From contig JAWNGF010000009.1 in the NCBI GenBank assembly GCA_037039685.1, positions 496,001-560,000 of the forward strand: DNA of 64,000 nt. Reading direction: 5' to 3'. The notes under the pieces were generated by a model. The model was not told the origin of the DNA and searched no databases. It saw only the letters and a list, made by a program, of their open reading frames with translations. Position numbers and translations under genes: made by a program. Below are positions 44,516 to 56,076 of the stretch, in pieces. Within the stretch, counting starts at the first letter, position 1; each line of letters opens with the position of its first letter. Source of the DNA: Ceratobasidium sp. AG-K (lineage: Eukaryota > Basidiomycota > Agaricomycetes > Cantharellales > Ceratobasidiaceae).

Positions 44516-45448
44516 TCAGACACTGCCTTTTCCCAATTCCTCATCAGAAACTTCCTCCAAAGCGGCTATTTTGACGACGCAATTTTTGGCAATATGACCC
44601 TTCTTTTGACAGCAGTAACAGGTGAGTTCCGAACTGCTGGACGCTGCCACCTCAACTCCTGCCATCGTGCGAGTATTTAAGCGTAGGTAGGGGAATGGAA
44701 GTTCGCTTTCAGATCCGTCTTCCCATTTGATAGTAGGAATCTTGAACCCTTTCTTGTTCTTGCCAATCTTTGTAATTTGTCCCCTGGTTGCGCCTTTTGG
44801 TCCCATGGTGTAAATCTTGTCCCCTTCCTTGAATTCCGTCTTCTGCGCTGTTGCGCTCGTGGTCACCTTTTTGAAGGTTCCACTTGGTGTCACCTTCTCT
44901 GGGCCCTTGGCCTTTTTCTCCAAATTTTGTGCAATAAGGTTTGCGTCAATCCTAGATGCATGATTCATCAAGTGTGTGAGGGTAACAACATGGCAATCAA
45001 TGTTTTGAATTGACATGACATCTTGGATTTTGTCCTTGAGGCCAGAATAGAAATTGTCTTTGAGGGTAGTCTCATTGTAGCCCAGAGCACTGGAATAAGT
45101 TCGGAAATTTGAAATATAATTGACCACTGACTTGGTTTGTTTCAGATTTCGATATTTCTGCCGGTAAACTTCCGCTTGCTCTACCTCGCCAAAGGCCTCT
45201 TCAAAGGCTTCTTCAAAGAGGGTCATGTCGTTAAGGATTGGTTGAGGGACACCAGCCATTTCCTGCTCAAGGAAAGGACGAATCCATTCCCTGGCTTCCC
45301 CCCTCAGGTATGAAATGATGAAGAGGATCTGCTGGTCCACCGTATCGTAATGCAGGTCCGAGGTACTGATGTAGAGGTTGCAGGCAAAGGTAAAGTCCCT
45401 AGCCTTCTGACCGCGTTTGCCATTGTACTCAGGGGGTTTGCTGCCCAA
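44516..45448 (-). pseudogene. Element 2 gag, capsid and zinc-knuckle part
   Basis: The open part from about 45500 to TGA 44516 contains the Gag core PPEYNGKRGQKARDFTFA, EAREWIRPFLEQ, FGEVEQAEVYRQKYRNLKQT and the knuckle CYCCQKKGHIAKNC. It has no ATG start here. Just upstream, the frame giving GPVPAAPPATSTTPAAP must shift by one base to reach this one; a C6 run at about 45458-45463 (minus strand) is the likely site of a one-base loss. Confidence 0.85.
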
Positions 45449-45542
45449 ACTCTGTTGGAAGTCCGGGGGGCAGCAGGAGTAGTGCTAGTGGCAGGTGGGG
45501 CCGCAGGGACTGGACCGAGTGTAAATCGCCCAATAGACCTTC

Positions 45543-46208
45543 CTAGTGCTTGTTGATTAAGAGGGGCCCGCCCTGAGGTTTTGATGCGTCGAGATTTCCC
45601 CTTCTTCCTTGGTTACCAGGCTGATAAGCGCGTCCCCCGGCCTGGCGAATCAGAATGTCCATATTGTTTTGCATAGTATTGAGGAGTGCTTGATTGGTTT
45701 GAACGTTGGCTTGAGTGGCTTGAATGTTTTGAAGATTTAGATTGCCATCCCCTGAATTGTAGAGTATCCATTGGTGGATAGTATTGACACGTCTACTAGT
45801 GATTTCGACTTGTTGTGCAATTCTAAGTAGGAAGGCAGCAATATCCTCATTGGTGGTCCCGCAAGTGTTGTACCATTGACCACTTTCTAGATGGCTCTCA
45901 ATATATTGGTCTGATGGTCTGGTTTCCACTCGTCCACTTGCTTCTGGTTCTGGGGCTTGGAGATCCCCATTGCGCATGGAGGCATTATTGCAGTTTGCGT
46001 TGGTTGGCGACAATGTAGCCGCTGGGGCCCCTACGCCAAATGATACTTGATACGGCTTGGTTCCCTGAACTGTAGGATCCGATTGAGAGGTCCCTGTCTC
46101 GCCTGACATGATGCCGGTTGCACTTGGAATCTGGGATGTTGAGCATCCTAGGCCAAAAGTTCTACTGATGCGTCCTGAAACCGATTCCCCCTGTGGGTAA
46201 ACCGACAT
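45543..46208 (-). pseudogene. Element 2 gag, N-terminal part
   Basis: ATG 46208 opens MSVYPQGESVSGRISRTFGL, a Ser/Thr/Gln-rich N-terminal Gag region with helices (LRIAQQVEITSRRVNTIHQW, NIQATQANVQTNQALLNTMQ). It runs into TAG at 45543 just after GGPLLINKH; a frame change before this restores LGRSIGRFTLGPVPAAP. Together with the second shift near 45460 this makes two frame breaks in E2 gag. Confidence 0.75.
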
Positions 46209-46606
46209 GAGCTATAATAAGTGCGCTTCCTGGTGCGCTGCGACCAAATATGGCTAGTAGTGTTGATTATCAAAAATGAAAAAGTCCCCTGGGTAGAGAT
46301 GGATAGAAGGAGGAACCTAGTCAACGGTAGGTTCAAGGCGAAAGTGTCAGAGGTCCTTGTTCCAATAGGAGATATGAGCAGCGCTTCCTGATTAGGTGGC
46401 AACGGCTCAGTGATATCAGAGGATAGGGGACATCGTCAACGTGCTAATAGATGCAAGCTGCAATATGCCTTGACGTGTAAATGATGCAGGGGAGAGATAG
46501 GGGTATTAGCTATCAATGGTGAAGGGTGTGCAGTGCTCAGAGATAACCCGGTGATGATAAACCTGGTTCCAACAGCAACAAAGGCTGTATCTGCGACAAA
46601 GGCGAG

Positions 46607-46618
46607 AAGACTTGTTCT
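46607..46618 (-). other. Element 2 primer-binding site (self-priming type)
   Basis: On the minus strand AGAACAAGTCTT begins 2 nt after the 5' LTR. It is perfectly complementary to AAGACTTGTTCT at 46769-46758 in that LTR, about 28 nt after a CATATA box. The same layout as in E1, with a different 12-mer. Confidence 0.72.
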
Positions 46619-46620
46619 AG

Positions 46621-47042
46621 TGTCACAACCCTAACCGAACCTTGGAGGCCAAGACTCCACAGGCAGTGAGGATGGGGGTTGGGACGACGGCAAAGGTCAA
46701 ATGGACGGCAACTAAGGCCTAAGTGAGTCATGCGATGAGTGATGGGAAAACGACAAGAGAACAAGTCTTGTGGTAGCAAGACTTGTGTCGCTGGTATATG
46801 TACTATCTACTATGGCTATGTACAATAGAGAGTATGCAACAAAGCGGAGAAAGCAGGAGTCTGAGAGAAGCAAGGACAGAACAAAGGAGGCATGACAAGT
46901 CCAGGGAAAACGAGGAACGAGTGAAGCTAGCCAGGCGAGCATGTCCCGCAGTCATGGCTTACATAATAGCGACTAAATGCGCCAAGGTGAGCAGAACGAG
47001 ACCAAACAGAGCAACAAACGAGGCAAACAAAAGGTCGTGACA
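46621..47042 (-). repeat. Element 2 5' LTR (family C)
   Basis: 422 bp pair of 32667-33088, followed by the target duplicate GTTTA at 47043-47047. Confidence 0.92.
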
Positions 47043-47062
47043 GTTTACAGTCAACAGTCTTT

Positions 47063-47506
47063 TGTCACAACCTCTTTCTTTTCCCTTCTTCTTTTTCTGT
47101 TTGTCTTGTGTTTGGTCTCGTTCTGTTTGCCTTCACACATATAGTTGTCCTTTTGTAAGCCATGACCGCGGGACATGCCTGCCTGGACTGTTCCTTTGTC
47201 TCCTAGGACTCCATGGACTTATCCCGTTTCCTTTGTCCTCTCTGCGCTTCCCTTGGACTCTTGCCTTTTCTCCTTTTGTCTCCCTTTGTTGCCTGCTCTC
47301 TATTGTACATAGCCACTTTAGAAAGTATATATACCAGCGACACAAGTCTTGCTCCCACAAGACTTGTTCTCTTGTGGTTTCCCCATCATTCATTGCATGA
47401 CTCACTTAGGCCTCAGCGCCGTACATTTGACCTTCAGCGTTGTTCCAACCCCCATCCTCACAGCCTCTGGAGCCTTGGCCTCCAAAGCTTGGTCAGGGTT
47501 GTGACA
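47063..47506 (+). repeat. LTR of family C, plus orientation, without matching target duplication
   Basis: 444 bp from TGTCACAACC to GGTTGTGACA, with the family-C TATA region (GTATATATACCAG) and the self-primer ACAAGACTTGTTCT. Left flank is the tail of LTR A copy 1 (ending TCTTT); right flank is Element 4 gag (GGTTT). The flanks do not match, so it is not a simple solo LTR. Confidence 0.8.
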
Positions 47507-48052
47507 GGTTTGGTCTTGGAACCCATCGGTAACTTCCTTGTTGATTCTTCCAAGAGTAATGGTCATGTTTCTCATTCCTTCTGCCATCCTTCCTAGGGTT
47601 TCTTTGACACATGTAATGTGCTGGGTTTGCCCCTGTAAGGTTTGGTTCATCAGGAGGTCAAAGTTGTTCAACCTATTGTTGATTTGTTTGAAATGTTCAA
47701 CCAATTGCTCAAAGACTTCAAGGACTTGCGGTTGAACACAATCTACACTCCTAAGCCTCTCATAGAAAGTGTTGACTCCATCCTCTGTTCTTGAAGCAAT
47801 GCACTCAATTTGCTGCATCATGTTTGTTGTATCTTGGGTTTGTAGATCCCATTGCTGTTCCAATCCCTCAACTCTAAGGGCTTGGACTGCATTTTCCTGT
47901 TGATATTGGACCTGGAGAGTATTGAAGATCCTTTCCAGGGTCTGAATTTGGTTTCCCTCCATGTTTTCTATCAGTTGTTCTTGCCTCAGTCTTTCATCCT
48001 GTGAAATTGTCTCAATGCTTCCTTGTGATTGGAAGGTTGATGGCACGCTCAG
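47507..48052 (-). pseudogene. Element 4 (E4) gag, C-proximal fragment
   Basis: Minus frame left of Element 3: QGSIETISQDERLRQEQLIE, then coiled-coil-like ENMEGNQIQTLERIFNTLQV and VFEQLVEHFKQINNRLNNFD. It is a decayed Gypsy gag N-terminal region. The E3 insertion (target CTCAG) separates it from 54996-55570, where the same frame continues upstream. At 47506 it is cut by the family-C LTR, so capsid, knuckle and pol are gone. Confidence 0.7.
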
Positions 48053-48466
48053 TGTCCCAACTTGGGTCAATTAGGTATATGAAAGGTTAAGGGGTTCGAC
48101 TTAAAAAGCCTTAGAACCCAAGGAGTAGTGATAGTAAGAGGATTTGATTACGCAAGTCCTAATGGAGAGGAGGTCAAGCCTTGTCGTTAACTGGCTTGAC
48201 CTCTGGGTTTATATACATGAGGGATCAGTGCCACGTCATCAACTATCAGTGTGAGAAAGCTGAGTACAACCAATGATAAGCAAGATAAGAGATATGACTT
48301 GACATTCTGGAAGTTCTGGAAGCAATCACCAATATCAAACAAAAAGACAAATACGTCACATGATACAAACTAAGCGCCAGAGGACATTTGTGCCAAAAAA
48401 GGAAAGTGTTCGGAAAAAAAGATATAAAATCAGAATAAAATGTCTGAGCTTAGTTAGCTCATGACA
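48053..48466 (-). repeat. Element 3 3' LTR (family D)
   Basis: 414 bp, from TGTCCCAACTT to CTCATGACA on the plus strand, paired with 54582-54995; a third copy of the family is at 61650-62063. Confidence 0.92.
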
Positions 48467-48476
48467 TTACTCCCTC

Positions 48477-51400
48477 CTAAGGGCCTGGCGCGGTGGGGTG
48501 GAGTTTGTGAAATTTATCAACTAGTTCAGGAGCATTCTTGAGGTCCTCCTTTGTTTGCCAAGAATTGTCTGCATGAGAGTATCCTTTCCATTTGACGTAA
48601 TAGTGGAGTTGACAGCAAATTTTCTTGGAGTTAAGGATTTCTTCAACTTCCCACTCTTCTTCTCCTTCTTGTGTGACAATAGGGGGTGGTTGAGCGGGTT
48701 TGCAACCATGGGGATCGTAGTGAAATTTCTTGAGCAACATGACATGGAAAACAGGATGGATTTTCATTGACTTTGGTAATTCCAGTCTGAAAGCATAAGT
48801 CCCTATTTTTTCCAGTACTTTGTAAGGGCCTAAAACTTTGTGAGAGAGTTTTACTGAAGGTCTGTCTGTGGATATGTTCTGATGATTAAGCCAGACTTTA
48901 TCTCCGGGGTTTATTTCTTCTGGTTCTTTGGCCCCTTTATCAAAGTAATGTTTGTAGGACTGGTTTGCTAGGATGAGAGCGGCTTTGACTTCATTGTATC
49001 CTTTCAACAGGAATTCCGCATGGGCATCAGCTTCAGGAACAGTATAGTCTGATTCTTCCCCAATGTTCATTCTAGGGTTGAAACCTTGACAGATCTGGAA
49101 AGGAGTTTTGCCAGTGGATGCTTGGATTCCATTGTTGTAAGCAAACTCTGCCATAGGGAGTAGGGCTACCCAGTCGTTTTGCCTATGGTTGACAAAAGCT
49201 CTGATAAAGATTTCAACGACTTGGTCTGCCTGTTCTGACTGTCCATCTGTTCTTGGATGATAGGCTGTGCTGAAGGTGGGTTTTACGTCCAACTGTTTGT
49301 ACAGCTGCTTAATGAATTTTGAGTTGAAGGTGGATCCTCTATCCGAGACTGTTGCCTTTGGGGTACTGTGAAGTTTCCAAATGTATGTGACAAAGATATT
49401 GGCTATGTCTACTGCTGTGGCTGTTGATTTGCAAGGAAGGTAGTGTGCCATCTTGGAGAACCAATCTACAACTGTCAAGACTGCGTCATATCCTTCTGAC
49501 TCTGGGAGCCCTACAATCATGTCATAGGAGATCTCCTCCCAAGGTCTCTCAGGAATATGTAAAGGACACAGCAGGCCTGTGGGGAGTTGGTTCAATGGTT
49601 TAACTTGAATGCATGTTTTGCAGTGTGACACATAAGAGTTGACAAATTTCTTCATGGTTGGCCAGTAGTAAGTTCTTGAGACTAATTCCAATGTTCTTGC
49701 TTGTCCCGGATGTCCAGCTGTAATATTGTCATGGTGCAATTCCAATATCAGGTTTCTGACTGTTTCATCTTTGGGGACAAAGATTTTTCCTTTGAACATT
49801 AGGAGTCCTTCTTTGTATTCCCAATCTTTGACTTTTTCTCCGTTTCTCAGCTGATTGTGAGCTTCCTCTAATCTGGGATCTTCAAGGATTGCTTCTCTGA
49901 TTAGGTCGTTAATCTCCTGGTCAGGGGTAATAGCCAAAATAAAAATGTCTGGTTTGAGGAGAACTTGGTTCTCTACCCCCCCCAAAGGTTCTAGGTCGTA
50001 TTGCCTTGAAAGAATGTCTGCTTTTTTATTCTGGTTTCCTGGCCTGTACAAGATTTGGAAGTTGAAGTCTACCAAAAAGTTCATCCAACGGATTTGGCGT
50101 TGGTTCAGTTGCTTGGACAAGGAGAAGTATTCCAAATTCTTGTGATCTGTTATAACTTGAATGGCTTTTTCCATGCCTTGAAGTAAGTGCCGCCATTCTT
50201 TGAAGGCCCTAATAATTGCCAATAGTTCCTTGTCAAAAATGTCATAGTTTCGTTCAGCTGGATTTAGTGATTTTGAAAGGAAAGCTACTGGGTGTAATTT
50301 CCCTTCTTCATCCTTTTGTGACAAAACTGCTCCTGTGGCAAATCCTGACGCATCTGCTTCAAGGAAAAACTCCTTATTTTGATCGGGTTGCATCATAACT
50401 GGTGCCACCTTAAGGGCTTCCTTCAGTGCATTCATGGCATCTTGTTCTTTACTTGTCCATTGCCACTTTTGGTCCTTCTTGAGTAGGTTGTATAAGGGTC
50501 TGGCTTTGCCAGCAAAGTCTTGGATGAATCTTCAATAGAAATTGACAAATCCTAGGAACTCTTGAACTTGTTTAACGTTCTTGGGAGCTTTCCAATTCAT
50601 AGCTGCTGTGACCTTTTCCTGATCCGTTTTGAATCCTTTATTGGAGATGACCAGTCCTACCCAATCCAGTTTAGTTTGATGGAACTTGCATTTCCTCAGT
50701 TTCGCAATTAACTTTTGTTCCCTTAGTCTTCTTAGCACTTCCTTTATGTGTCCTGGATGGTCTTCGACTTGTTTGGAAAAGATGAAGATGTCATCAATGT
50801 ATACGAGTACAAAAACCCCCATAATGTCCCTGAATATAGAGTTCATTAGGGACTGGAAGCTTGATGGGGTGTTTTTGAGACCAAAGGGCATGACTTTCCA
50901 TTCATACATGCCGTATTGAGTTTTGAATGCTGTTTTCCATTCGTGTCCTGCCGCTATTTGGGTTTGATGGAATCCTTGTGCCAAGTCCAGAGTGGTACCA
51001 ATGACAAATCCTTCCAGGGCCCTTAACCATTGATCCAGTAGAGGGATTCCGCTCACATTGAATTTGCACAGCAAATTCACATATCTATAGTCAACACAAA
51101 AGCGTGATTCTGGGTTGTTTGGATCTTCTGGATGGGGCTTTTTAACAAATAGAACCGGCAATGCTAAAGGGGACTTGGAAATTTGAATGTGTCCTCTCCG
51201 GATGAGGGTTTCTAGTACTTTCTTCATTTCTTTGTCTTCAGCTGGGGACGTTTTGTAGATAGGGCCGTGCTTTAGTTTGGCCTCTGGTAGGAGATCCAAT
51301 GTGATGTCGGTTGGTCTGTGAGGTGGGAGTTCTTCCAATCTGGATTCATCAAATACATCTGCAAACTCCTTGTATTCTTCAGGTAATATAGTTTCAGCTG

Positions 51401-51875
51401 CAATTTGGAGTGTAGATGGGACTTCTAGGCAGTTTTTTGAGCAAAACTCACTTGTGTATGCAATTGTCCTATTTTTCCAATTAATTTGTGGGTTATGTTT
51501 CTTGAGCCATGACATCCCAAGTACAATGGGGTGTCTTCCAATGTTTGTGACATGACATTCTATTTTGCTGGAATGTGTTCCCATAACAAGTTTGAATTTG
51601 GTATAGTGGGTGACTTTTCCAGATGAAACTTCTTGCCCGTCTATAACTTGCAGAGTCTTTGGTTTTTCGTGTCGAAACAGGGGAAGATTTGCTTCTTTTG
51701 CTAGGGAAGGGTTGATGAAGCAGGAGGTTGCGCCGCAATCAAGTAGTGCTTGTCCAGAGAACTTTTTTGATTTGTTAACTGACTTAGAATCAGGAGCCGT
51801 AGCTAGTGGATGAGTGGTGAAATCAAGGTATAATTGGTTTTCATTTGATATTGACATGATTTCTAGTTCATCCAT
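48477..51875 (-). pseudogene. Element 3 pol polyprotein, one TGA
   Basis: ATG 51875 opens MDELEIMSISNENQLYLDF. Domains: protease with an unusual LLDCGATSCF (Cys in place of Ser/Thr after the catalytic Asp) and VLGMSWLKKHNPQINW; RT with FCVDYRYVNLL, VMPFGLKNTPSSFQS and VYIDDIFIFSK; TGA at 50534-50532 in LGFVNFY-*-RFI where Arg is conserved; RNase H FFLEADASGFATGAVLS and FDKELLAIIRAFKEW; integrase zinc finger ELHHDNITAGHPGQ with CKTCIQVK; integrase core YDMIVGLPESEG, ATVSDRGSTFNSKF and DGQSEQADQ; chromodomain WEVEEILNSKKICCQLHYYV then KWKGYSHADNSWQ. Both open halves (48477-50435 and 50532-51875) are in one frame. Confidence 0.92.
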
Positions 51876-51910
51876 ATTACTAGCTAATATATCACCAAGT
51901 ACTTGGCTCC

Positions 51911-53263
51911 TTAATAAGCCTCAGTGACGTCTTTTCCCAACTCAATGTCTGAAGAGATTTCTTCAATCTGGGCTTCAAACCCCGAGGCTGTGTTCTTGGA
52001 AGGACAGATTCTTGCTGAATGTCCCTTGCCGCCGCAGGTGAAGCAAATCATGGGTGCTTTTCCCTTGCCATCAAGATCCATTGCATTGGGGTCTTTAGCA
52101 GGAGTGGATGTCTTAGGCATTTGGGTTGTGGGAGTGGTGAAGGTAGTGGTTCGGGTGTCTTTCTGAATTGCTCCAAATGGGACATTTCCTTTAGTTCCAT
52201 CATCCCAGGAGATCTGTGGGACTGCACAGCCTTTTGCGTTCCTGGAAATACTTGAGATTTTTCCATATTGCACCCCTCCTGTAGGTTTCGACATAAAGAC
52301 ACAATCGTTTATATTGAACCTTTGACCCAGTGAGATGTTTGCAGTGTTTGTGGCCACTTTAGGTGTGGTTTCTTTTGAGGTGCTGGCTTGTGGGTTTTGA
52401 ACCTTTTTGGGTGCATTAATGGCATTCATTGTGGAGTCGATTTCTAGGGCTCATTTGCAAACTTGGTTAAATGTCCTTGTTGCTTCATGGGGTTCAAAGT
52501 TCTGTGACACCATGGCCATTTTGATTTCATCTTTAAGACCGTTGTAGAAATTGTCACAAAGTACTCAATCAGTGTACCCAAGTACCAATGAATAAGTGAC
52601 AAAATCCTGTAGATAATCTTGAACGGAATTCTTCTGGACCAACTTTTTGTATAGTTGTCTATATTGATCGATTTTGTGGACGTCGCCGAACCTGGCTTGC
52701 ATTTTGTTCCAGAATTCATCTATGTCATGTAGCCAATTAGTTGCTCCTCTTCTTGCCGTATCTACGTTGATTCCAGGTTGCATCCATACATAGGCAGGCC
52801 CTTTGCAATAACCCATGATATAAGTGATTTTTTGTTCTGTAGTTGCTTGCAGGGATGTATGGTTTATGTACAGGGTACATTGCGATTTAAACTCATTGAA
52901 TTTGTCTACATCTCCAGAGAATTCTTCTGGGGGATGCATTTTGAGTTTGTATCCTGGAGTGGTTGTTGATGCAATCGTAGAGGGTGTTGCTCCCAGGTTT
53001 GCTAATGATTGGGATACTGCGGTTATTAATTGGTGAAGAGGTGCAATGTGTGAGGTTTGATTTTGGATTGCCATGACATCCGCAACGGTGTTGTCAATTC
53101 CTTGTTCTAGCATGGTAGTGATGCTATTCAAGGCATTGATGTGGCTGTGTATTTTCCACACCTCATCTATTAGGGCATTGATTGCGTGTGCTACTACATT
53201 GGGTGGGGATGTTTCAGATATTTGGGTGAACCCTCCTTGACTTGGTAATGGGGCTCTAGACAA
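51911..53263 (-). pseudogene. Element 3 gag, two TGA codons
   Basis: ATG 53263 opens MSRAPLPSQGGFTQISETSP. The Gag core contains KMHPPEEFSGDVDKFNEFKS, KITYIMGYCKGPAYVWMQP, WNKMQARFGDVHKIDQYRQL and SVQDYLQDFVTYSLVLGYTD. TGA at 52567-52565 and 52453-52451 interrupt it; both positions fit a lost Arg CGA. The C-terminal part (from NAINAPKKVQNPQ) ends with the zinc knuckle CFTCGGKGHSARIC. The stop is at 51911 and pol follows in the -1 frame. Confidence 0.88.
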
Positions 53264-53489
53264 ATTGGAGCAGGGGAAAAGTGTGAATTTATTGGGAGCC
53301 TAGACCATACAGAATATTGCGAATCCTTCTGCGAACTTGTCTATCTTTAATGACATGTAAACTTCTCAGAAACACCAATTCAAGATTCTCATCTTCCAGA
53401 AACAATGTGTTGATCACTCCTAGTTTGTTGTACTGTTTGTATATGTAGTTATGATGAACATCTTCAATAAAGAGTGATAGGGATTCTAG

Positions 53490-54100
53490 CCTGAGCTGTT
53501 CCCTGTGTGGTTCCTGTGTGAGTCAAGGTCTTGGTCCCACTGAAAAGGGTTGGGGGCAATGGTGTTAAGATGGTTTAGAAGGCGGTAATCCTGGTTAATA
53601 GGAATATGCACTTCTGATGCGAGAGGACAGTATCTGCTCTTGATTTTGTCTTTGAGAGTCTCAATGGTGCGCCACTGACGTTTATTGTTGTTGATGAGGT
53701 TTTTGACCTTCCGAGTATGTTTTTCTTGGATTTAAATAAGTTGGTCGCAATTTTCAATCAGGATGCAGGTTTGTTCTTGTAGGCACTCGACTTCAGTATT
53801 GGTGTCAGCTAGGTTTATGCTTTGGACACAATCTTGATTGGCTTGTTGCTTGTTTGTGTTGTCAATGTTTATTTCGATGAACTCAAGCCTTGAATGAAGT
53901 GCTTGATAATCGGCTTTGAGTTGATTGTGGTTTTTGTCGTTCCTGGTACGTTCGACCCTTAGTTCCTCTGCTTGTTTGACATGATCTTCTTCTAGTACTT
54001 CAATTTGACTATTTAATTTGTCAACTTTAGTGTCTAGATTAAGTACAAAGTCTTTTAGTCTAAAGACAGCTTCACAGAGGCTAAAAAATGCAGGGAACAC
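53490..54100 (-). pseudogene. Element 3 coiled-coil ORF upstream of gag
   Basis: A minus frame from about 54100 reads FFSLCEAVFRLKDFVLNLDT, VDKLNSQIEVLEEDHVKQAE and LEFIEINIDNTNKQQANQ, a long heptad-type helix. TAA at 53734-53732 cuts it; the sister copy in E6 has AAA (Lys) there and continues for some 80 residues. The frame has no ATG at its start (GTG in the open stretch); a CTAACT-like branch and TTTTTTAG acceptor just upstream suggest that a spliced leader may supply the start. Confidence 0.55.
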
Positions 54101-54567
54101 TTTTAAGGTTAATTAGTCAGTTACTAATTAGCCCTTATCTAGTGCGTACTGATGGGGACAACGAGTTGATGGGGTTCTTGATGGATGTGAGTGTTAACTT
54201 GAGTGGTGCTCCGACCACTTTCCAGGTTGACTTGAGAGGATCTGGCTTCCTCGAGATGTTGATTTGGAAGTGAAGGGTGCTAGACGCTAAGCTTTTGCTT
54301 TATATACTCCTTATCTGATCTTATCAATTATCAACAGCCTTGGGCGGGCGTGATAGTGACAGTGTATAACAGAGTAAGGGTGTATTTAGCTGACTCAAGC
54401 CGCTATGACCTGAAAGAGGACAACGATTGGGTTCACTGACAGCGTATAGCGACGTGGGACTACTGGTCTATAGCAAGTATAGCTCTTTGTCCGTTGTACT
54501 ATGCCCGTTTTCCCGTGTATGTTCTACCTACTTGGTGGAAGAGCAGGGGCTTAAGGCCAATGCTAGG

Positions 54568-54579
54568 AAGGCTTGACCT
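54568..54579 (-). other. Element 3 primer-binding site (self-priming type)
   Basis: Minus-strand AGGTCAAGCCTT starts 2 nt after the 5' LTR and is perfectly complementary to AAGGCTTGACCT at 54711-54700 in that LTR, about 33 nt after the TATATAAA box. Same layout as E1 and E2 with a third distinct 12-mer. Confidence 0.74.
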
Positions 54580-54581
54580 AA

Positions 54582-54995
54582 TGTCCCGGCTTGGGTCAAT
54601 TAGTTATATGAAAGGTTAAGGGGTTCGACTTAAAAAGTCTTAGAACCCAAGGAGTAGTGATAGTAAGAGGATTTGATTACACAAGTCCTAATGGAGAGGA
54701 GGTCAAGCCTTGTTGTTAACTGGCTTGACCTCTGGGTTTATATACATGAGGGATCAGTGCCACGTCATCAACTATCAGTGTGAGAAAGCCAAGTACAACC
54801 GATGATAAGCAAGATAAGAGATATGACTTGACATTCTGGAAGTTCTGGAAGCAATCACCAATATCAAACAAAAAGACAAATACGTCACATGATACAAACT
54901 AAGCGCCAGAGGACATTTGTGCCAAAAAAGAAAAGTGTTCGGAAAAAAAGATATAAAATCAGAATAAAATGTCTGAGCTTAGTCAGCTCATGACA
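54582..54995 (-). repeat. Element 3 5' LTR (family D)
   Basis: 414 bp pair of 48053-48466, followed by the target duplicate CTCAG. Confidence 0.92.
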
Positions 54996-55570
54996 CTCAG
55001 GGCACTGTGAGTTCTAGGGACTTCTGCTAGTGGCGGCATGGATGCAGGGGTGAAACTTGGGGTAGCCATGGGTGGTGGGAATTGTGCTCTGAAATCAGGA
55101 AATGCTAAAGGCCGTCTAGTTCCTATTGTTCTGGTGTTTCCTTGTTCTGGCAGTGGCATTTGTCCTGTGTTTGATGGTCCTGGAGTTGTGTTTCTAAGTG
55201 GTGCTGGTATCCTGATCACATGCACAGCTCTTGGGCTAATCACACTTTCCCCATGGAAGGTGACAACTGGTGCTGGTGGTGGTGGTGTGTTGATTGGATT
55301 TTCAACTACTCAAATTGTTGGTGCAGTAGACCTTTCTTTGTTTGAACTTCTGGGTTCTTCTTGAGTTCTTGATGTTTTGATGATGTTGCCAATTCCTTCT
55401 GGGACATGTGTGGAAGGGGGTCTTGATGCATGACTGGTGCTTCTAAGTGGCGCAGTCCAGTCACCTGCCCATTCTCTTGCTCCTCTTGAGGGGTTTGATT
55501 GGATTTTGACTATTGTGCCGGTTGGAGCCTTGCTCCTTTGAGACACTGCACTTGAGGATCAATTGTCCAT
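54996..55570 (-). pseudogene. Element 4 gag, N-terminal fragment
   Basis: ATG 55570 starts M-D-N, then TGA (55561-55559), then SSSAVSQRSKAPTGTIVKIQ and a Pro/Ser/Thr-rich Gag N-terminal region. A second TGA lies at 55312-55310 before VVENPINTPPPPAPVVTFHG. The frame continues IRIPAPLRNTTPGPSNTGQ to the E3 insertion and then at 48052. The 5' LTR expected to the right was not identified; a foreign solo LTR lies there instead. Confidence 0.65.
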
Positions 55571-55618
55571 GTTGTCATGTGACTTTGTTTTCTTGTGGCT
55601 CAGCGTACTAAGAGCTTG

Positions 55619-56076
55619 TGTCGTGAGCCTTGCTCACTCCATCGGACTTGTCTGCGTCTCGTCCTGTCTTGTGGCTGTGTATGTTACATTTTGTTTCTCT
55701 TTTCCTGCCGCATTGCCACCTCCTTGTGGTTTTCCTGTTACATTATGTAATGCGGCTGTGCTTTGTACGAGTCATGTCTGTTCATACAGCATGACTCATA
55801 TGGACACTCCTGATTGGTAGACTGCTATGACTTGTGTGGCTGCGCGTTGTATGACTTGGCCACTTCTTGAATATATATAGAGGACCAACAAGCCTGGTAA
55901 CCCCAGCTTGTTTTGTCTTGTCAAACATCCCCTTTGAGTGACACTTTGAACCACCCCTACCCTCAAGAGCCTACAGACACTTAAGTGTGTTGTGGTTCAA
56001 GAGGTCACTTAGGTCTTAGTGCCGTCCACTCTCCATTGCGGCTTGTCTCATAGCCACTAAGAAGAAGCTTATGACA
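55619..56076 (+). repeat. Solo LTR, family B
   Basis: 458 bp from TGTCGTGAGCC to GCTTATGACA, very like the E5 LTR at 58279-58736. It is flanked on both sides by GCTTG (55614-55618 and 56077-56081), so it is a complete insertion that lost its interior by LTR-LTR recombination. Confidence 0.9.

Larger units (their letters stand above)
32667..47042 (-). mobile_element. Element 2 (E2): Ty3/Gypsy chromovirus, minus strand, split by Element 1
   Basis: The two 422-bp LTRs (32667-33088 and 46621-47042) end in TGTCACAACC / GTCGTGACA and differ at about 11 places. The element is flanked by the 5-bp duplication GTTTA (32662-32666 and 47043-47047). On the minus strand the order is LTR, gag, protease, RT, RNase H, integrase, chromodomain, ORF3, LTR. 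Element 1 is inserted in the integrase region. Gag has frame breaks and pol has one TGA, so this copy is probably dead as a coding unit, although ORF3 is intact. Confidence 0.92.
48053..54995 (-). mobile_element. Element 3 (E3): Ty3/Gypsy chromovirus, minus strand
   Basis: 414-bp LTRs (48053-48466 and 54582-54995) differ at about a dozen places. The element is flanked by CTCAG (48048-48052 and 54996-55000) within Element 4 gag. On the minus strand the order is LTR, leader, coiled-coil ORF, gag, pol with chromodomain, LTR. Gag has two TGA codons, pol one TGA, and the coiled-coil ORF one TAA. Pol ends only about 10 nt before the LTR, so there is no ORF3. Confidence 0.93.

Noticed and set aside
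47063..47506. Simple solo LTR with target duplication
   Set aside because: The 5-bp flanks (TCTTT and GGTTT) do not match.
48477..48770. An ORF3 like that of Elements 1 and 2 in Element 3
   Set aside because: Pol ends within about 10 nt of the 3' LTR, and overlapping frames there are short and without an IDLT motif.
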